Shown here one piece after another: positions 36,969 to 48,728 of a DNA stretch of 64,000 nt. The notes beneath the pieces were generated by a model, which did not search any database, was not told the origin of the DNA, and saw only the letters and a program-made list of their open reading frames with translations. The translations under genes and the position numbers were made by a program. The stretch lies in contig RPFO01000104.1 in the NCBI GenBank assembly GCA_009746045.1, forward strand, positions 6,904,750 to 6,968,749. The letters run 5' to 3'. Positions within the stretch are counted from its first letter, which is position 1, and every line of letters starts with the position of its first letter. Origin of the DNA: Mesostigma viride (lineage: Eukaryota > Streptophyta > Mesostigmatophyceae > Mesostigmatales > Mesostigmataceae).

Positions 36969-37774
36969 GCTCCGCAGCGAACAATACTATAAAGTATATA
37001 GCCATAAGTATGAAGTATATAACCACAAGTAAATAGCCATACCCAACAACCACGCCTGCTTAAAAATAATTAAAAAAAAAACAATAAAAATAATTATGAC
37101 GGGCTCCCTCGATTGACAACGCACCATCGGGACCTGACCCAAAGAAAGCAAGCCCGCTTATATGCGCGCTCCTACATGCATCGAGAAACAATGCACAACG
37201 CAGAAGAACCAAGACAGCTCGCAGGAAAGAAAAGAACACCAGCAACCCCGCTCGCCAGGTGCATGTACTTGCAACTGTTGCAAGGTGATGACGAGCACAG
37301 TCGACGGTAACTCGCCTGGCGACATTTGCTCCGCCTGGCAACATAACAAGGCAATATCACTCTTCGAAGTATAGCTCAATTGGCAAATGCAGCAGTCCAA
37401 AGGAACAATCGATAGTAATGCCGACACTTGATTTACTGGATTGGACCAGTCTTCCATGACAAACACTGTCAAGCTCTGGAGAAAATCCATGACAAAATGC
37501 CTTATCTATCGGATTGAAATTAACGCTAACTTGCGTGCTGAGAAACAAGGGATTGAAACGTCAATCTACGTTTAGGTGAATGTCCATGCCGCCCCCGTAA
37601 ATATCCAGAATGTTTCGACAGCCATGGCTGCCGGGGGTCTGCTGTCTTGCACTTACGGCCTGAAGACAGTAATTTACGCGCCCGCGGGCCCACAGGCCGA
37701 CAGGCGAGCCTTGTCTGCAGGCTACGGACCTGCTTGGAGTACCGCGCCAATAGGCTTGGGTGAGTCTGAAAAAT
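36969..37774. other. Insert sequence without supported genes
   Basis: A TATAGCTCAATTGGCA stretch at 37371 resembles the 5' half of a tRNA (A box), but no matching 3' half follows. Short ORFs have no motifs. Confidence 0.35.
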
Positions 37775-38330
37775 ATGGTCCTGTCTCATGGGGTGAGAAA
37801 GATATTAGTTCCCATCCCGTCGTTGTCTTACGGGGGTGAGAAGGATATTAGTTCCCATCCCGTCCTTGTCTCATGGGGTGAGAAAGATATTAGTTCCCAT
37901 CCCGTCCTTGTCTCATGGGGTGAGAAAGATATTAGTTCCCATCCCGCCGTTGTCTCACGGGGTGAGAAAGATATTAGTTCCCATCCCGTCGTTGACTTAC
38001 GGGGGTGAGAAAGATATTAGTTCGCATCCCGTCGTTGTCTCACGGGGTGAGAAAGATATAAGTTCCCATCCCGTCCTTGTCTCACGGGGTGAGAAAGATA
38101 TTACTTCCCATCCCGTCGTTTTCTCTCCGGGATGGGGATTTACCGTAAAAATGCTAGTTCCCATCCCGTCGTTTTCTACTGAGGTGGGGATTTTCCGTAA
38201 AACTGCTAGTTCGCATCCCGTCGTTTTCTACGGGGGTGGGGATTTACCGTAAAAATGCTAGTTCCCATCCCTTCTTTTTCCGCTGGGGTGAGAAAGATGT
38301 TAGTTCCCATCCCGCGTTGTCTCAGGGGGT
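37775..38330 (+). repeat. About 43-bp minisatellite, long array
   Basis: Some thirteen units of TGAGAAAGATATTAGTTCCC plus ATCCCGTCNTTGTCTCANGGGG, with later units diverging to GGGGATTTACCGTAAAAATG. Inverted relative to 34009-34204, so the two arrays could pair and bracket 34205-37774. Confidence 0.9.
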
Positions 38331-38347
38331 TGATAAAGACAATAGTT

Positions 38348-39210
38348 CACAGGTCGGACAAATATAAATGATATTTGGCCGCATTTGCGCATTTGATTTA
38401 TAAATGTTGCATATTTAGTCCACTAAATTAATCCAACGGCGAAACAATTTTGACCAAAATATTTAGATGTATCCAACGGCGAAAAAGTTTTCACCAAAAT
38501 ATTTAAATGTATCCAACGGCGAAAAAGTTTTCACCAAAACATTTAGATGTATCCAACGGCGAAAAAGTTTTCACCAAAACATCTAAATTAATCCAACGGC
38601 GAAAAAGTTTTCACCAAAACATCTAAATTAATCCAACGGCGAAACAGGGTTTGAATATTTAAATGAATCTAAATGAATATTTAAATACTCGTGCCGCCAG
38701 GGCCTTTAACGTTAACATCTGAAGTTTCAGTTTCAGTCTGAACTGGCCGCGTCTGCGTCCTGCCTCGCACGCCATTAGGAAACTGAGCGGGAAATGCATG
38801 TGCCTTAAACTTAAACTTCACAGGTCGGACAAATATAAATGATATTTGGCCGCATTTGCGCATTTGATTTATAAATGTTGCATATTTAGTCCACTAAATT
38901 AATCCAACGGCGAAACAATTTTGACCAAAATATTTAGATTAATCCAACGGTGAAGCAGTTTTCACCAAAATATTTAGATGTATCCAACGGCGAAAAAGTT
39001 TTCACCAAAACATTTAGATGTATCCAACGGCGAAAAAGTTTTCACCAAAACATCTAAATTAATCAAACGGCGAAAAAGTTTTCACCAAAATATCTAAATT
39101 AATCCAACGGCGAAAAAGTTTTCACCAAAACATCTAAATTAATCCAACGGCGACCGGTAAGCAGCCAAAAGTATTTGAATCATATTTTATTTATATTTGT
39201 CCGACCTGTG
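38348..39210. mobile_element. hAT-like MITE with 8-bp target duplication
   Basis: The element starts CACAGGTCGGACAAATATAA and ends with its exact inverse (at least 22 bases). It is flanked by the direct repeat CAATAGTT (38340-38347 and 39211-39218). Eight-base duplications are typical of hAT transposons. The interior holds two blocks of a 40-bp unit with the core CCAACGGCGAAAAAGTTTTC, and the left half is repeated from 38819. No ORF. Confidence 0.8.
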
Positions 39211-39218
39211 CAATAGTT

Positions 39219-41108
39219 CCCATCTAGTCGTTTTCACGTCCCCGTCCCGCGCCAGCCGTTCGTCCGTCCCCCCTCCTTTTTTCCCGTTTCCCTTAAATCC
39301 CCCAACTGGCCGTCCGTAAATCCCGGCCTCCTTTCAGCGGGGAAAGTGCCCCCGGGCAAATTCTGCAAGCGCTGCGGAACTTCGATACTAAAATTTCGTT
39401 TTTTGTTCGTACCGTACAGCCAATCATTTTGCGCCAGGATCCAATTGTGATCTGGTCACTGAACACGAAAATTTCAGCGCGTTGGGGGGGGGCATATAGG
39501 GGCCGGCTGTCGGCGCACCGGTGGCGGCGCCCCAGGGGGGCGCTAGCATACTGGGGGCCAGCACGTTTCATTCCGGCGGTTGGCATTGGACCCTGAGTTC
39601 AATATGGGGGCCGGACATTTCGACCTGGCGGTGGCGGTACTGGGCCCCCAAATAGCATGGCTGTATGTCACCCCTCCTGCGCCCCGTGCACCACTTTTTC
39701 ACGGTACGGACGGGTACCGCGAATTTTTCGGCGCCAAAATATTCGCGCCGGGACCGTCCCCTTAACCCATAGTCCGGAAACTGGGCGATATATCGCCCAC
39801 TTTGACCCCCGGTGGCGCGGCGCTTAATTCCAGGAGCGCCGCGCCACCCGTGACGGATGTAAGTTGTCCGGTGGGTCTGGGAACACTTAGGGACGAAGGT
39901 GATGCATAGGTTTGGGGGTAATATTCGCCATAGCCTGGTAAATACAACGTGTATTGAGACAGTATCACGTGACTTTGGCGGGAAATTTTCACTCGCGCGC
40001 GCGCGTAACAAGATATGGCTGCTAGCTTGCCGTTATCAAGGAAATTTTGCGTCTCGCGGCTTGTAATGGTTCAGAATGTTGCTCAGAATGATGATGCGTG
40101 ATTTTCGTAGGTCAGGGGTGGCCAGATGTATAGCATTGGTAAAATACAGGTGGACATTACTGCTTTCTTGGTCGTCAGTACCAGATGAGTAATGGCATGC
40201 CATATTTCGATTTTCTTCTTATGGCCCGGCAGTCTGCGCCAGCCCGAGCACCCAGTTTTGGTACTGGACATCCGCAGCAGCGTCCCTGTGAATTCGGATG
40301 CGTTTATAGGTCATCTTTGCACAGAACATCAACCTGGTAATCATGTCGGATGCTTGCATTATGCGGCTATGGCGGCCTATGCCTGGAAAGCATTAGCCAG
40401 TGTGAGATATGAGGGTCCCGGCCAGCAGAACCCGGAAAGGTCGTGATCAAGCCAGGTACGGCAACGTGTTTGCATGTCGTTTGCACGGGAATCTGTCGTT
40501 TATACATCCATTTTACACGAGTGTATCATTGCCTCTTGCAGCAGGTTTCCATGCCTGCTGTATGAGTGCTGTTAGCCCCAAATCTGCTCAGTTTGTGGTG
40601 TTTCTTTGGAGGATGCCATTCCGTTAGTGCTGGTTTAGCACTTCTTTGTTTCCCAGCACTTTTTACAGTCCTATGTGGCTGTATACAATGCATAAGTGTG
40701 TGGCATTTCATGGATGGCTGCTTACGCGCGCGTAACCCACACACGTAAGTGAGCGCATTATATAGGTCAGATGGGCTATCCGTGCGGTCTGACCCAAGGA
40801 AAGCATGGTGGCACTATCTATTGACATTGTCCAACCCCAGAATAATTTTTTAGAACCCTCCCTGCAGGGGTAAACTACTAAGGGGATTTCCCTTGCCTGA
40901 AAATGATCGTCTTTTGTCCAACTTTGGCAGTAAATATCTTGCAAATCACTTCCTGGACTCGGAATATTATTGCATTTTCTGAAAGCCCTTGAAGTGTAGA
41001 TACTCCTAGCACCTTGGTTGGGGGTATTTGGAGTTGTGGCCTATGAGTTATGATTTTTTCCATTTTCAGGGGTCTAAAAATGCCAAAAACCCATTCCCGG
41101 ACTATGGG
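39219..41108. other. Insert right part, no supported gene
   Basis: A GC-rich block (39240-39850) ends with ATGTCACCCCTCC at about 39666-39678, the inverted end of the GGAGGGGTGACAT family. The remainder is AT-richer with only short ORFs. Confidence 0.4.
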
Positions 41109-42216
41109 TTAATAGCCCTAGACCCAACCTCCATGAGGACATCATCATCCACTCTGCTGACCACTGCCACTGAGATGAGGAGCACACGTGGCACACAGCC
41201 AACCTAGCTTACCCCTAACTAATAGTGGGACAGAGATCAGGAGTGATGTCAGAGGGGAGAACATCTTTGCAAGACGTGACGTATTCAGGGGATGCTTTGA
41301 GAGAACACACCCACTCCTTCTGCTCCTTAAACAGGTTCAGAATGATGCCACAGAACTTGACAGTATCTTTCCCCAGCTCCAGCTGCTTGCCTAATTCAAA
41401 GCTATAGCAGACACTTGAGCAATGAAATCCTCCACAGCTGCCCTGGGACCAGTAATGAGCTGCTCATCCCCATGCCACACAAACATCATCATACGGCATA
41501 CCAGCAGGATGAGGGATGGTGAACAAACAAGGGTCAATATCATCATACTGGGCCCCCAGCTTCAGGAAGACCTCTTGGGCAGACAGCCTAAAAATTTTAG
41601 GTGCTGACTGAAGCCCTTCCACCCCCAAGTTAGGCCTTAGGTGAGGTTCCTTGATGTCCCCAGACCAGACTTTGGGAGTGTTTACCACATAGACTTGACC
41701 CCTCCACACCTTTTGGGCTATATATGTCAGGGTTTCCTTTGAGAAAGGCTCGTTTAATGTCAGTGGCTTTACACACGTAGTCCTTGCCAGCATTCAGATG
41801 GTGTAGGAAAGTTGCCAACAAGACCTTAAGAGACGTCTGCTGAATACCAGGGGTATACAGTTCAGCCTCTGTTAGCTCAGTGGAGCCCCTGAACTCCGTG
41901 ACACAAGGTTTGGCATGAAAAATGGGAGGTGTCCCATCTGCCTGGGGTTTATGCTTGCAGACAAACTTCAGTCTGAGCTTTCTGGCCCCTTGTGGCAGTG
42001 CCTCAATCGGTGTTACAGGTGGTACCTGGGACTTACTACGTGGATCAGGACAAAACCATTCCTCTCTGGCTTCCATCCATTACAGAAAACCAATCTGCGT
42101 TTGACAGTCTTTGACCACATCATCATAGGACAAGGGAGACATGGACGCAATGTCCCATCTACCAAGCCCAAACGCAGAGGGGTGTAGCTTCTTCTGGGAA
42201 TGAATGAGGGAATCAA
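41109..42216 (-). pseudogene. Reverse transcriptase part of element B
   Basis: Overlapping ORFs in shifting frames encode RT. CKHKPQADGTPPIFHAKPCV is the start. VCKATDIKRAFLKGNPDIY is the first catalytic motif. A WHGDEQLITG stretch near 41460 is the second, HGDE where element A has HGDD. A thumb follows, with GKLGWL near 41200. Frames change at least three times. The domain ends at the TTAA insertion point. Confidence 0.75.
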
Positions 42217-42217
42217 C

Positions 42218-42880
42218 TCAGGGTTCCTGTCCTGGGAGGTATTTTGAGTTTACAGCATTGATGGCTGCTTCCATGCCATCACTGATCTGTGTTAAAGGAA
42301 TTTTGAAATGGTCCAGGGTGACCTGCCCCACCCCAGTCACGCTCATCCTCCCAGCTGAGATGACTACTCCAGGGTATGAGACAAATGGTTCCCCCAGCAG
42401 TGCATTCCCCTTGTAGCCCTCTACTACCTGGAAGGGAGTTGGCACACCCAGAATGGGAAGTAGCACTTGGCCTTTGACTGCCATTTTTGTTTTGCCTGAA
42501 AAATCTGACACTCTAGCCCATGGCGAGCGTTGCAGACTTAGGCCAGATACAGCTTGTGCACTGATGATGCTCACCTGTGCCTGTGTGTCTACTGCCAGAA
42601 TACTGGGATCCTGGTTAGATTCACCCACAGCATTGACTTGTGCTGCACCTGCTGCCATTTGTGCCTTGGCAGTGTGTGCTCTATGTAGAGCTTTTAGAGC
42701 CTCAGCAAATTTATTCCTGGGGACAACAGGATCTGCTGCTTCGTGTGGCTGTTCCTGAGATGAGGGAGGAGCGACCTGCTGCTCATCCAGTGCACGTTCC
42801 TCCTGCCCAGTGGACCGTTGGGCTGTGGTGGGGCTGCACCACTGAGGAACACAGGAGCGTCTATGGTTGTTTGCTTGCAT
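42218..42880 (-). CDS. Aspartic-protease-like domain region of element B
   Basis: The 220-residue ORF contains SILAVDTQAQVSIISAQAV, matching AVDSQAEVSIISPEDI of element A, then QVLLPILGVPTPFQVVEGYKG and ALLGEPFVSYPGVV. This is a retropepsin-like domain with Gln after the Asp-Thr pair. It overlaps the integrase ORF upstream by 20 bases and precedes RT, so the pol order is integrase, protease, RT. The N-terminal 90 residues are a Gln/Ala-rich linker. Confidence 0.7.
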   Translation of the reverse strand: MQANNHRRSCVPQWCSPTTAQRSTGQEERALDEQQVAPPSSQEQPHEAADPVVPRNKFAEALKALHRAHTAKAQMAAGAAQVNAVGESNQDPSILAVDTQAQVSIISAQAVSGLSLQRSPWARVSDFSGKTKMAVKGQVLLPILGVPTPFQVVEGYKGNALLGEPFVSYPGVVISAGRMSVTGVGQVTLDHFKIPLTQISDGMEAAINAVNSKYLPGQEP

Positions 42881-44283
42881 CAGCTATGTCCCTGGCCAGT
42901 TCACTGGGTGAGACCAACCCACCAGACTGAGGCTCTGAATCCATGTCCAAGAATTCTACCCCTGACACGTCTGCCAAAGGAGGGTAATAAAGCTTCAGTC
43001 TATGCTTGCCAACCATTCGCTCTCTGTGATGCTGAATAGTCACCGTGTCACCTGTTTCTGACAACCTGATGATTTCAGCTGGACCATGCCATCTACCAGA
43101 GTGGGCTTTGTTCCCTTCCCCCTCCCTATAGTAGAGTACCTGATCCCCCACTTCAAACACAGGCCTGGCATTACTTTTATCCTTTTTTGCCAGCAACTTG
43201 GCCAAGTGTTGCCTTTGCGTGTTGTAGTGGTCTAGTACCTCCTGAGAGTAGCTACCTGATTGCAGGCCAATTGATGTGATTTCACCAAAAGGAGAAGACA
43301 TGAGGGGTTTGGTGTTCAGAGTTCTGCACACCTCAGCTGCCCACGCTGTCCTATCAGCATAGCTCCCAGACTCTGCTGTCCTGGACTCATTTTTCTTTAT
43401 TAGGTCCCTGATAGCACGCATGGTACGTTCAATCATCCCCTGGCGTTCATGATCTTGAGCCCCAGCAATGTCTATCTTGGGCAGATCAGGATAATCTTGT
43501 ATCCACGTGAACTGCTGATCCAGCATTAATTTTTCCTGAGGATGATACCGTGCTAGTGCAATCAGCAGGGCTCTGTGCAGTTGTTCATTGCATGGCCATG
43601 CCTGGCAAGGGTTCTACCACCACAAACCTAGACCAGGCATCTTTTATGACCAAGTAATACACCGTGTCCTTCACCACGTGTATCACATCCCCTACTAGCT
43701 TTCCTCTAGCCAGTGGTGGGGTGGCCACATGCCATCTTTTGGGTTTAGGTGCATGCAGTTGGCACGCTTCACAGTGCTTCCTGACATGCCTGCACATCTG
43801 TTCCAGGTCACGGCCCTCAATTTTGTTGGCCAGCCTTTCTGCCACTGCTTCATGCCCCATTGCCTTGTGTAGCTGTTGGGCTAACCTGGCATAGGAAATA
43901 ACCTTATCTGCTGCAGCGTCTAAGGAGGCTATAGTGGGATCTTGGGCCACCTGAGCTAATGTCATGTCATAAGCCAGCTCCCAGTCCACGTCCTCACTGT
44001 CAGGCAACACAGAGCAGATTGAAGGTACACGGCCATTGATAAACCAGGGTACAGGAGACTTACAGTCGTCCTGAGTGCTGGCTTGCTTAGAGGGGCGCCC
44101 CGCTGTGGCTCCCTTCGGCCTGGGCTTGTTGCAGCGTCCCCCTGCAGGTAACGGGTGGCGGGGCTCCCAGCAACCTGGGCACACATCAACATCAGATCTG
44201 GACATGTTCAGGTTTGCCCTTCCAGCAATCATCCCTTTCGTGCCCCTTGCACGAGCATCTGGTGCAATACAAAGTGAAGTCAT
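42861..44283 (-). pseudogene. Integrase of element B (two ORFs)
   Basis: The first ORF (43585-44283) has the HHCC zinc finger (HKAMGHEAVAERL...CRHVRKHCEAC) and the first catalytic Asp region (VGDVIHVVKDTVYYLVIKDA). The second (42861-43526) carries DIAGAQDHERQGMIERTM, the catalytic Glu region, and then a WHGPAEIIRLSETGDTV stretch, the integrase C-terminal domain. The frame changes between them near 43530-43590. Confidence 0.8.
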
Positions 44284-44747
44284 GAGGCTTACCTTTCTGG
44301 CCAGGCCCCTGGGAGGACCCTGCCTTATTATTGCCTGGGTTCCCCTTCCCCCCCTTGTCTGACTTACCCTGCTGCTTGGATGACCCCCCTGTCTTTTTAC
44401 CGTGCTGCATGGGGACCCTTGAACACTGCCTTGACCTGAGCCACCACCTCGATTAGCTTCTTCCTGCTAGGACCTGCGCCTTCCTGATTTCCCCCCCCCT
44501 TGCACCTTGTTGACCTTGGCTTCCTTGACAGTGGAGAAGGGTTCTAAGCTCTGCTGAATAAACAACATTGCCCCCCTGAAGTCACCCCACTTGTCTTTAA
44601 GGCCAGCCAGCAGGACTGCATTGGTGTTCTTGTCCAGTTCAGCTTTGGTGAGCCAGGTATGGACTAGGTACTTGGAGTTTAACTTCTTAAGCTCCTCGTC
44701 CCTGTCTATATTGTCTATTTGTCCAGAGGCCTCAATTGAGGCCTTTT
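44192..44747 (-). pseudogene. Gag 3' part of element B with zinc knuckle
   Basis: The stretch begins KASIEASGQIDNIDRDEELK and includes TKAELDKNTNAVLLAGLKDK, typical of copia gag. It ends in a CCHC knuckle, CTRCSCKGHERDDC (C-x2-C-x4-H-x4-C). It is separated from the gag start by the insertion 44748-46455. Confidence 0.7.
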
Positions 44748-46455
44748 GGCTCAATTGAGGCCTTTTTCACCAAGATCTCACAAAGTACGGTATTTTGGCG
44801 GGAAGGACCGGTCCTATGGGTCGTCCGGCCCCAGTGGCGCGAATCTGGTACATGTGCTGAGCGTCCTGACCCGTTGGGGTCGACAGGGGTCGACGGTTAC
44901 TGAAAAATACGTGAGGTGGAAAAGTACCTATTTTGGCCACTTTCGTGCAACGGGACGAGGAATTTTCACGAATGCACGACCATGGCGGCCTCGAGTAAAA
45001 TGGACCGTATGGCCACGTTCGTGCATCATTTCGAGCAGTATGGAGCGCGTTGGGCAGATAAATTATCCTTGAAGCTAGCCCGACCGCTAAATGTGTCAAA
45101 AGTCGATTTATAAATTCGTGGGGTCGTTATTTGTGTGCTGAATGCCAGGTTAGTGAAGTTCAGATGGGGCGTAGATGGCGTTGATAGTGCGCCTGCCAGC
45201 AGGACGATGCTTCGATATGTTGGGAAGGAGACTAGCGGAACGGCGGGGGGGGGTATTGTGGCAGCCGTGACTAAAGGGGCGCTGGTTATATTCGAGCCTT
45301 TTGTCGTGAATCCATAGGTAGAGGAAGGGGTGTTTTTAGCTAGGAAAAACTGGGTTGCGGACAATAAACGCGCGCGCGCCCCCAGATATGGGAGCGCAGT
45401 TATGCGAACAGCGCTGGTGAGGCCGCTGCAGCCGCTTTCATACGTCAATGGACGACGCATGGAGCGTCTGTCCGGCCAGATTAGAGGGCTGCATCGCTTC
45501 CGGACAACTTGAAAACGCCGAGCTTGAACAGCTTTTCTGATGCAGCCACGTTCAGCGCCAACGCATATGCGTGCTTAGTGATCCCGGGTGTGAGGGGTGT
45601 GAAAGGTAAGTGCGTCCTGGTGGTAGAAAGGGAATGGCATCGATTTGCTTGTGATATCGCCAGTTTTTAGCTGCCTATCGGCGCCTAGTGCCGAGGTATC
45701 GTAAGGCAGGCTATATTACTTCGTGCAGTGCTCTGCGGCTGGCCCCCACCGTGTAGACGTGTTTGCTTTCCATAAGAAGCATGGCAGTTCCTGCCATGCT
45801 GGCCATGTCTCAGGCAACCCTTGCAAAGCTTAAAATCAAGCTAGAGGTCTAGAAGACAGTGCAAATGGTGTCCAGTTATGCTTGTATATCTTGCCATGTG
45901 CTGTTCATCTGCTGCCGCGGCAGCAAACCCCTGTCAGAATATACCGTAACAGCGTAGATATTGGGGCTATGTGAGTGAAGCTAAGCGCTTGGAAGGTCAC
46001 ACCTATCATTATAATGCATGATCCTTGTGCGTGTTTGTAATAGATGCTTTGGATTCCTCATGGTTACGTGCAATACCCATGGCAGGCTGTTGCTGCCTGC
46101 AGTGCTGCGCGACAGCCCCGGCCGTGCAATTGTGTAAGAGGCGTCCCTTGGGGAGCATGCCATGTCATGCCATGCTTACCGTGTTGTGGGGAAACCTCGT
46201 AAGGTCCAAAAGACACCTAAGAGGCAGAGGGAACTGAGTACTAGCGCCTTTTGTCTGCTTGCATCTATGGTCATGCTGTGTTTATGGTGCCACCGCAGCG
46301 ACACCCTGTTTTGTTAAATCATAATTAAATAGGTATTGGGGCTATATGACTGATGTTAAGTGCTGGCAACCCCAAAACAATCATAATAATGCATTGCCTA
46401 TGCTCATATTTGGAAAAAAGTTGTTTGGCTGCATGCAACACCCAATATAAAAAAA
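44748..46455 (+). mobile_element. 1.7-kb retroposon-like insertion in gag
   Basis: The insert is flanked by a 20-base direct duplication, GGCCTCAATTGAGGCCTTTT (44728-44747 and 46456-46475), and ends in ATATAAAAAA on the plus strand. A long target duplication with an A-rich 3' end is the signature of LINE-type (target-primed) retroposition. A third partial copy of the target (CTCAATTGAGGCC) lies just inside the left end. Only short ORFs are present, so the element is non-autonomous or decayed. Confidence 0.65.
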
Positions 46456-46475
46456 GGCCTCAATTGAGGCCTTTT

Positions 46476-48676
46476 TCTGGACATTGGGACAATATACAGG
46501 ACATACTGCTTGTTGTCACGTACGTAATCAGACTTATTGACTTTGTACGAGGCCAACCAGTTGAACCCCTTGATAGCCTGCAGGTGTTCCCCCTTAGTCA
46601 ACAACCCTTTTAGGTCTGCTATATGAAGTCTGTGAAGACTTGCACCTCCTCTGCCCCAGGTGTGCTGGCTTTCCTCTCATACATCTGTACCATTTGCTTT
46701 ATGCTAGGTGCAGATTGGTGTACCGTGTTAGACACCCTAAAAGCAGGAAACCAATCACGGATGTTGTCATGGGACCAGGAATGTTCTATTTTGAAAAGGA
46801 ACTCAAGTGCGTCCTCCTGTACAAACCCCTCAGCTAGACCTGGGAAGGTAATCCTATCCTCCCTACGCATCAAACCTGGGTCGCTGTGGGACAGCGACTG
46901 TCGCTTGAGGTTGGGGTTGCTGCTGCTGCTGCTGCTGCTGCTGCGGTTGCTGTTGCTGGTGCTGCCGCTGCTGCTGCTGCTGCTGCTGCTGTTGCTGTTG
47001 CTGTGGCGGCTGCTGCTGCTGGGTTGTCGCTCCAGCGTTGTTGCCACCCGCCAATCCCCCGGTGCTTGAGGGTGCCCCCCCCCCCGGTGCTCCCCCGTCC
47101 CTACCCTCGTCGCCATCCTCCTCTGGATGCGACCTCTGGTGTGAAGACGATGGTCCACACCCCTCCTGCCACTTTCCTTGGCGAACCTTCTTGGCGGCCC
47201 TGAGCAGTTGCTCTACTGCTTCAGCTGCTCGCGCCCGCTTGGCCGGGTTGGCCTCCGCTGCATCCAGCTCCTGGTGGAGCAGTGCGGCAATGCGATCCAG
47301 CTCGCGGTCCGTGTCGGTCTGCACAGTGTGTGTGGGTGTGGGGGGTGGTGGGTAAGGGGTGTCTGCACCAGCGATTACTCGCTGGCGCGCTTGCAGCAAT
47401 GCCGCTCCTCGCCTTGCTCGTGCTGGCTGCGGTGTACGCAGGAACTCCATGACCGCGTCTTCTGGCACCGGCTCGTGGGGCGCCAAACCGCGCTCAAAGC
47501 GAATGGCATCGCCAAATTCGCCCTGCAGCGCCCAGGTCCGGGCCGCCTCCTGGTACCGGCGGAGTGCCCGCTCCTCCTTGCGCATGCGCCTGTCCAGGGC
47601 GCGTGCATTCCTCCTGCTCTTCCGTGCCAGCCGGGCCTCCCGCTCCCTCCGGGCCGGGCCCACCATGCATCGCCGCCATCTCCGCCTGCGACCACTTCAT
47701 GGCCGCCTCCAAGCGCGCCTGATGACGCCTGGTCTTCTCCGTTGCTGCGTGCGCCTTCGCCCGCAGCCGTCGGAGCTCCCGGTGCTGCGCCTCCCGGGCC
47801 GCACGCTCCCGCTCCTGGCTATTCTCTGCCATGGACCTGGCCATCGCCCTCTTTGCCTTACGCTGGCAGTGTCGGGCATACTCAATCTTGGCCATTCTCT
47901 CCGCCTCAACCATGGCCGGGTCCATCAAACCAGGTCCTCACCCCGCTCTCCATCCAACATGCATGGAGACCGAGGAATCCGTCTCCTGCAAGAGGTCCCT
48001 CGCCCGCCACGCGCTGAAAGTGGCGAGCGGTGCGCCGGCGAGAGAAGGTAAACAGCTCGCTTTTCTTACGCAGCACGTAAGGAGGCGCCTCGCGCTCACC
48101 TGCCGCGCTCGCGCGCAAGCCCGCCCGCGCCACCCGGTCTCGCTCACGTTGTCGTTCCGCGAGCTCCCGGGCGATCCTGTCCATTTCGCTCTCTGCCCGA
48201 AGCTGTGCTTCCCGCTGCGCTTCCAACTCGCGCTGCTGCTCCAGCTCCCGGCGCAGCTGTGCCTCTTCGATCGGACGAACACGTTCGGCCTCCCGGCGCA
48301 GCTTCTCCTCGCGCTTCGCCTTGTCCGCGGGAAGCTCGAGGTCGACGAAGTCTTCGTCTTCGTCGTAACCATCCGACGGAAAGTCCCCCAAATGCTGGAC
48401 CACCCGCCCCGGCCCCGTTGCCATTTCGGGCGCCGTGGGCTGCCCTTCTGCAGGTGTCACCTTTGGCCGCCATGCGTTGTACACTGGCGGTTTCGTCGCC
48501 AGCGGACCAATGTACCGCGGGTCCTCATCCGAGGACTCCCGCCCACTGCCGGCATCGCTGCCAGCATGGTCTCCTCTCGCCTGCCTGCCCCGCACGGCGG
48601 CACGGTAGTCCATGTCCTCGGACGAAGCCGAGAGACTAGACGAGGAAGAACCCTCATGGTCAGACATGTTCGACAT
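46476..48676 (-). pseudogene. Gag 5' part of element B with coiled coil and poly-Gln
   Basis: The ATG at 48676 (MSNMSDHEGSSSS) opens an acidic, Ser-rich start, then a long charged helix (EEKLRREAERVRPIEEAQL...RQRERDR). Later ORFs in shifted frames continue the helical Arg/Glu sequence, then a poly-Gln tract coded by CTG/TTG complements (46915-47030), and finally a globular part: FPGLAEGFVQEDALEFLFKI, DWFPAFRVSNTV and IKGFNWLASYKV. Frames change near 47910 and 47500-47660. The last part joins the zinc-knuckle section beyond the insertion. Confidence 0.6.
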
Positions 48677-48728
48677 TGTTGTGAGTAGAATGAATGTAGA
48701 TTGGAAAACTGAGAGTTTTAATAATGCA

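Larger units (their letters stand above)
31939..41108. mobile_element. 9.2-kb insertion at a TTAA site inside element B pol
   Basis: RT sequence of element B stops at TTAA 41109-41112 and RNase H resumes at TTAA 31935-31938. Removing the insert and one TTAA keeps the pol frame open across the join. The ends carry CCCATAG (left, after nine extra bases) and CTATGGG (right) as a short inverted pair. TTAA duplication is the hallmark of piggyBac-type transposons, but no transposase ORF is visible, so the insert may be non-autonomous or a composite of nested elements. Confidence 0.6.

Noticed and set aside
37371-37440. Possible tRNA gene
   Set aside because: Only an A-box-like 5' half is visible; no T-arm or acceptor partner follows.
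36666-38330. Possible CRISPR-like array
   Set aside because: Units are contiguous tandem repeats without unique spacers, in a eukaryotic context with no cas genes.
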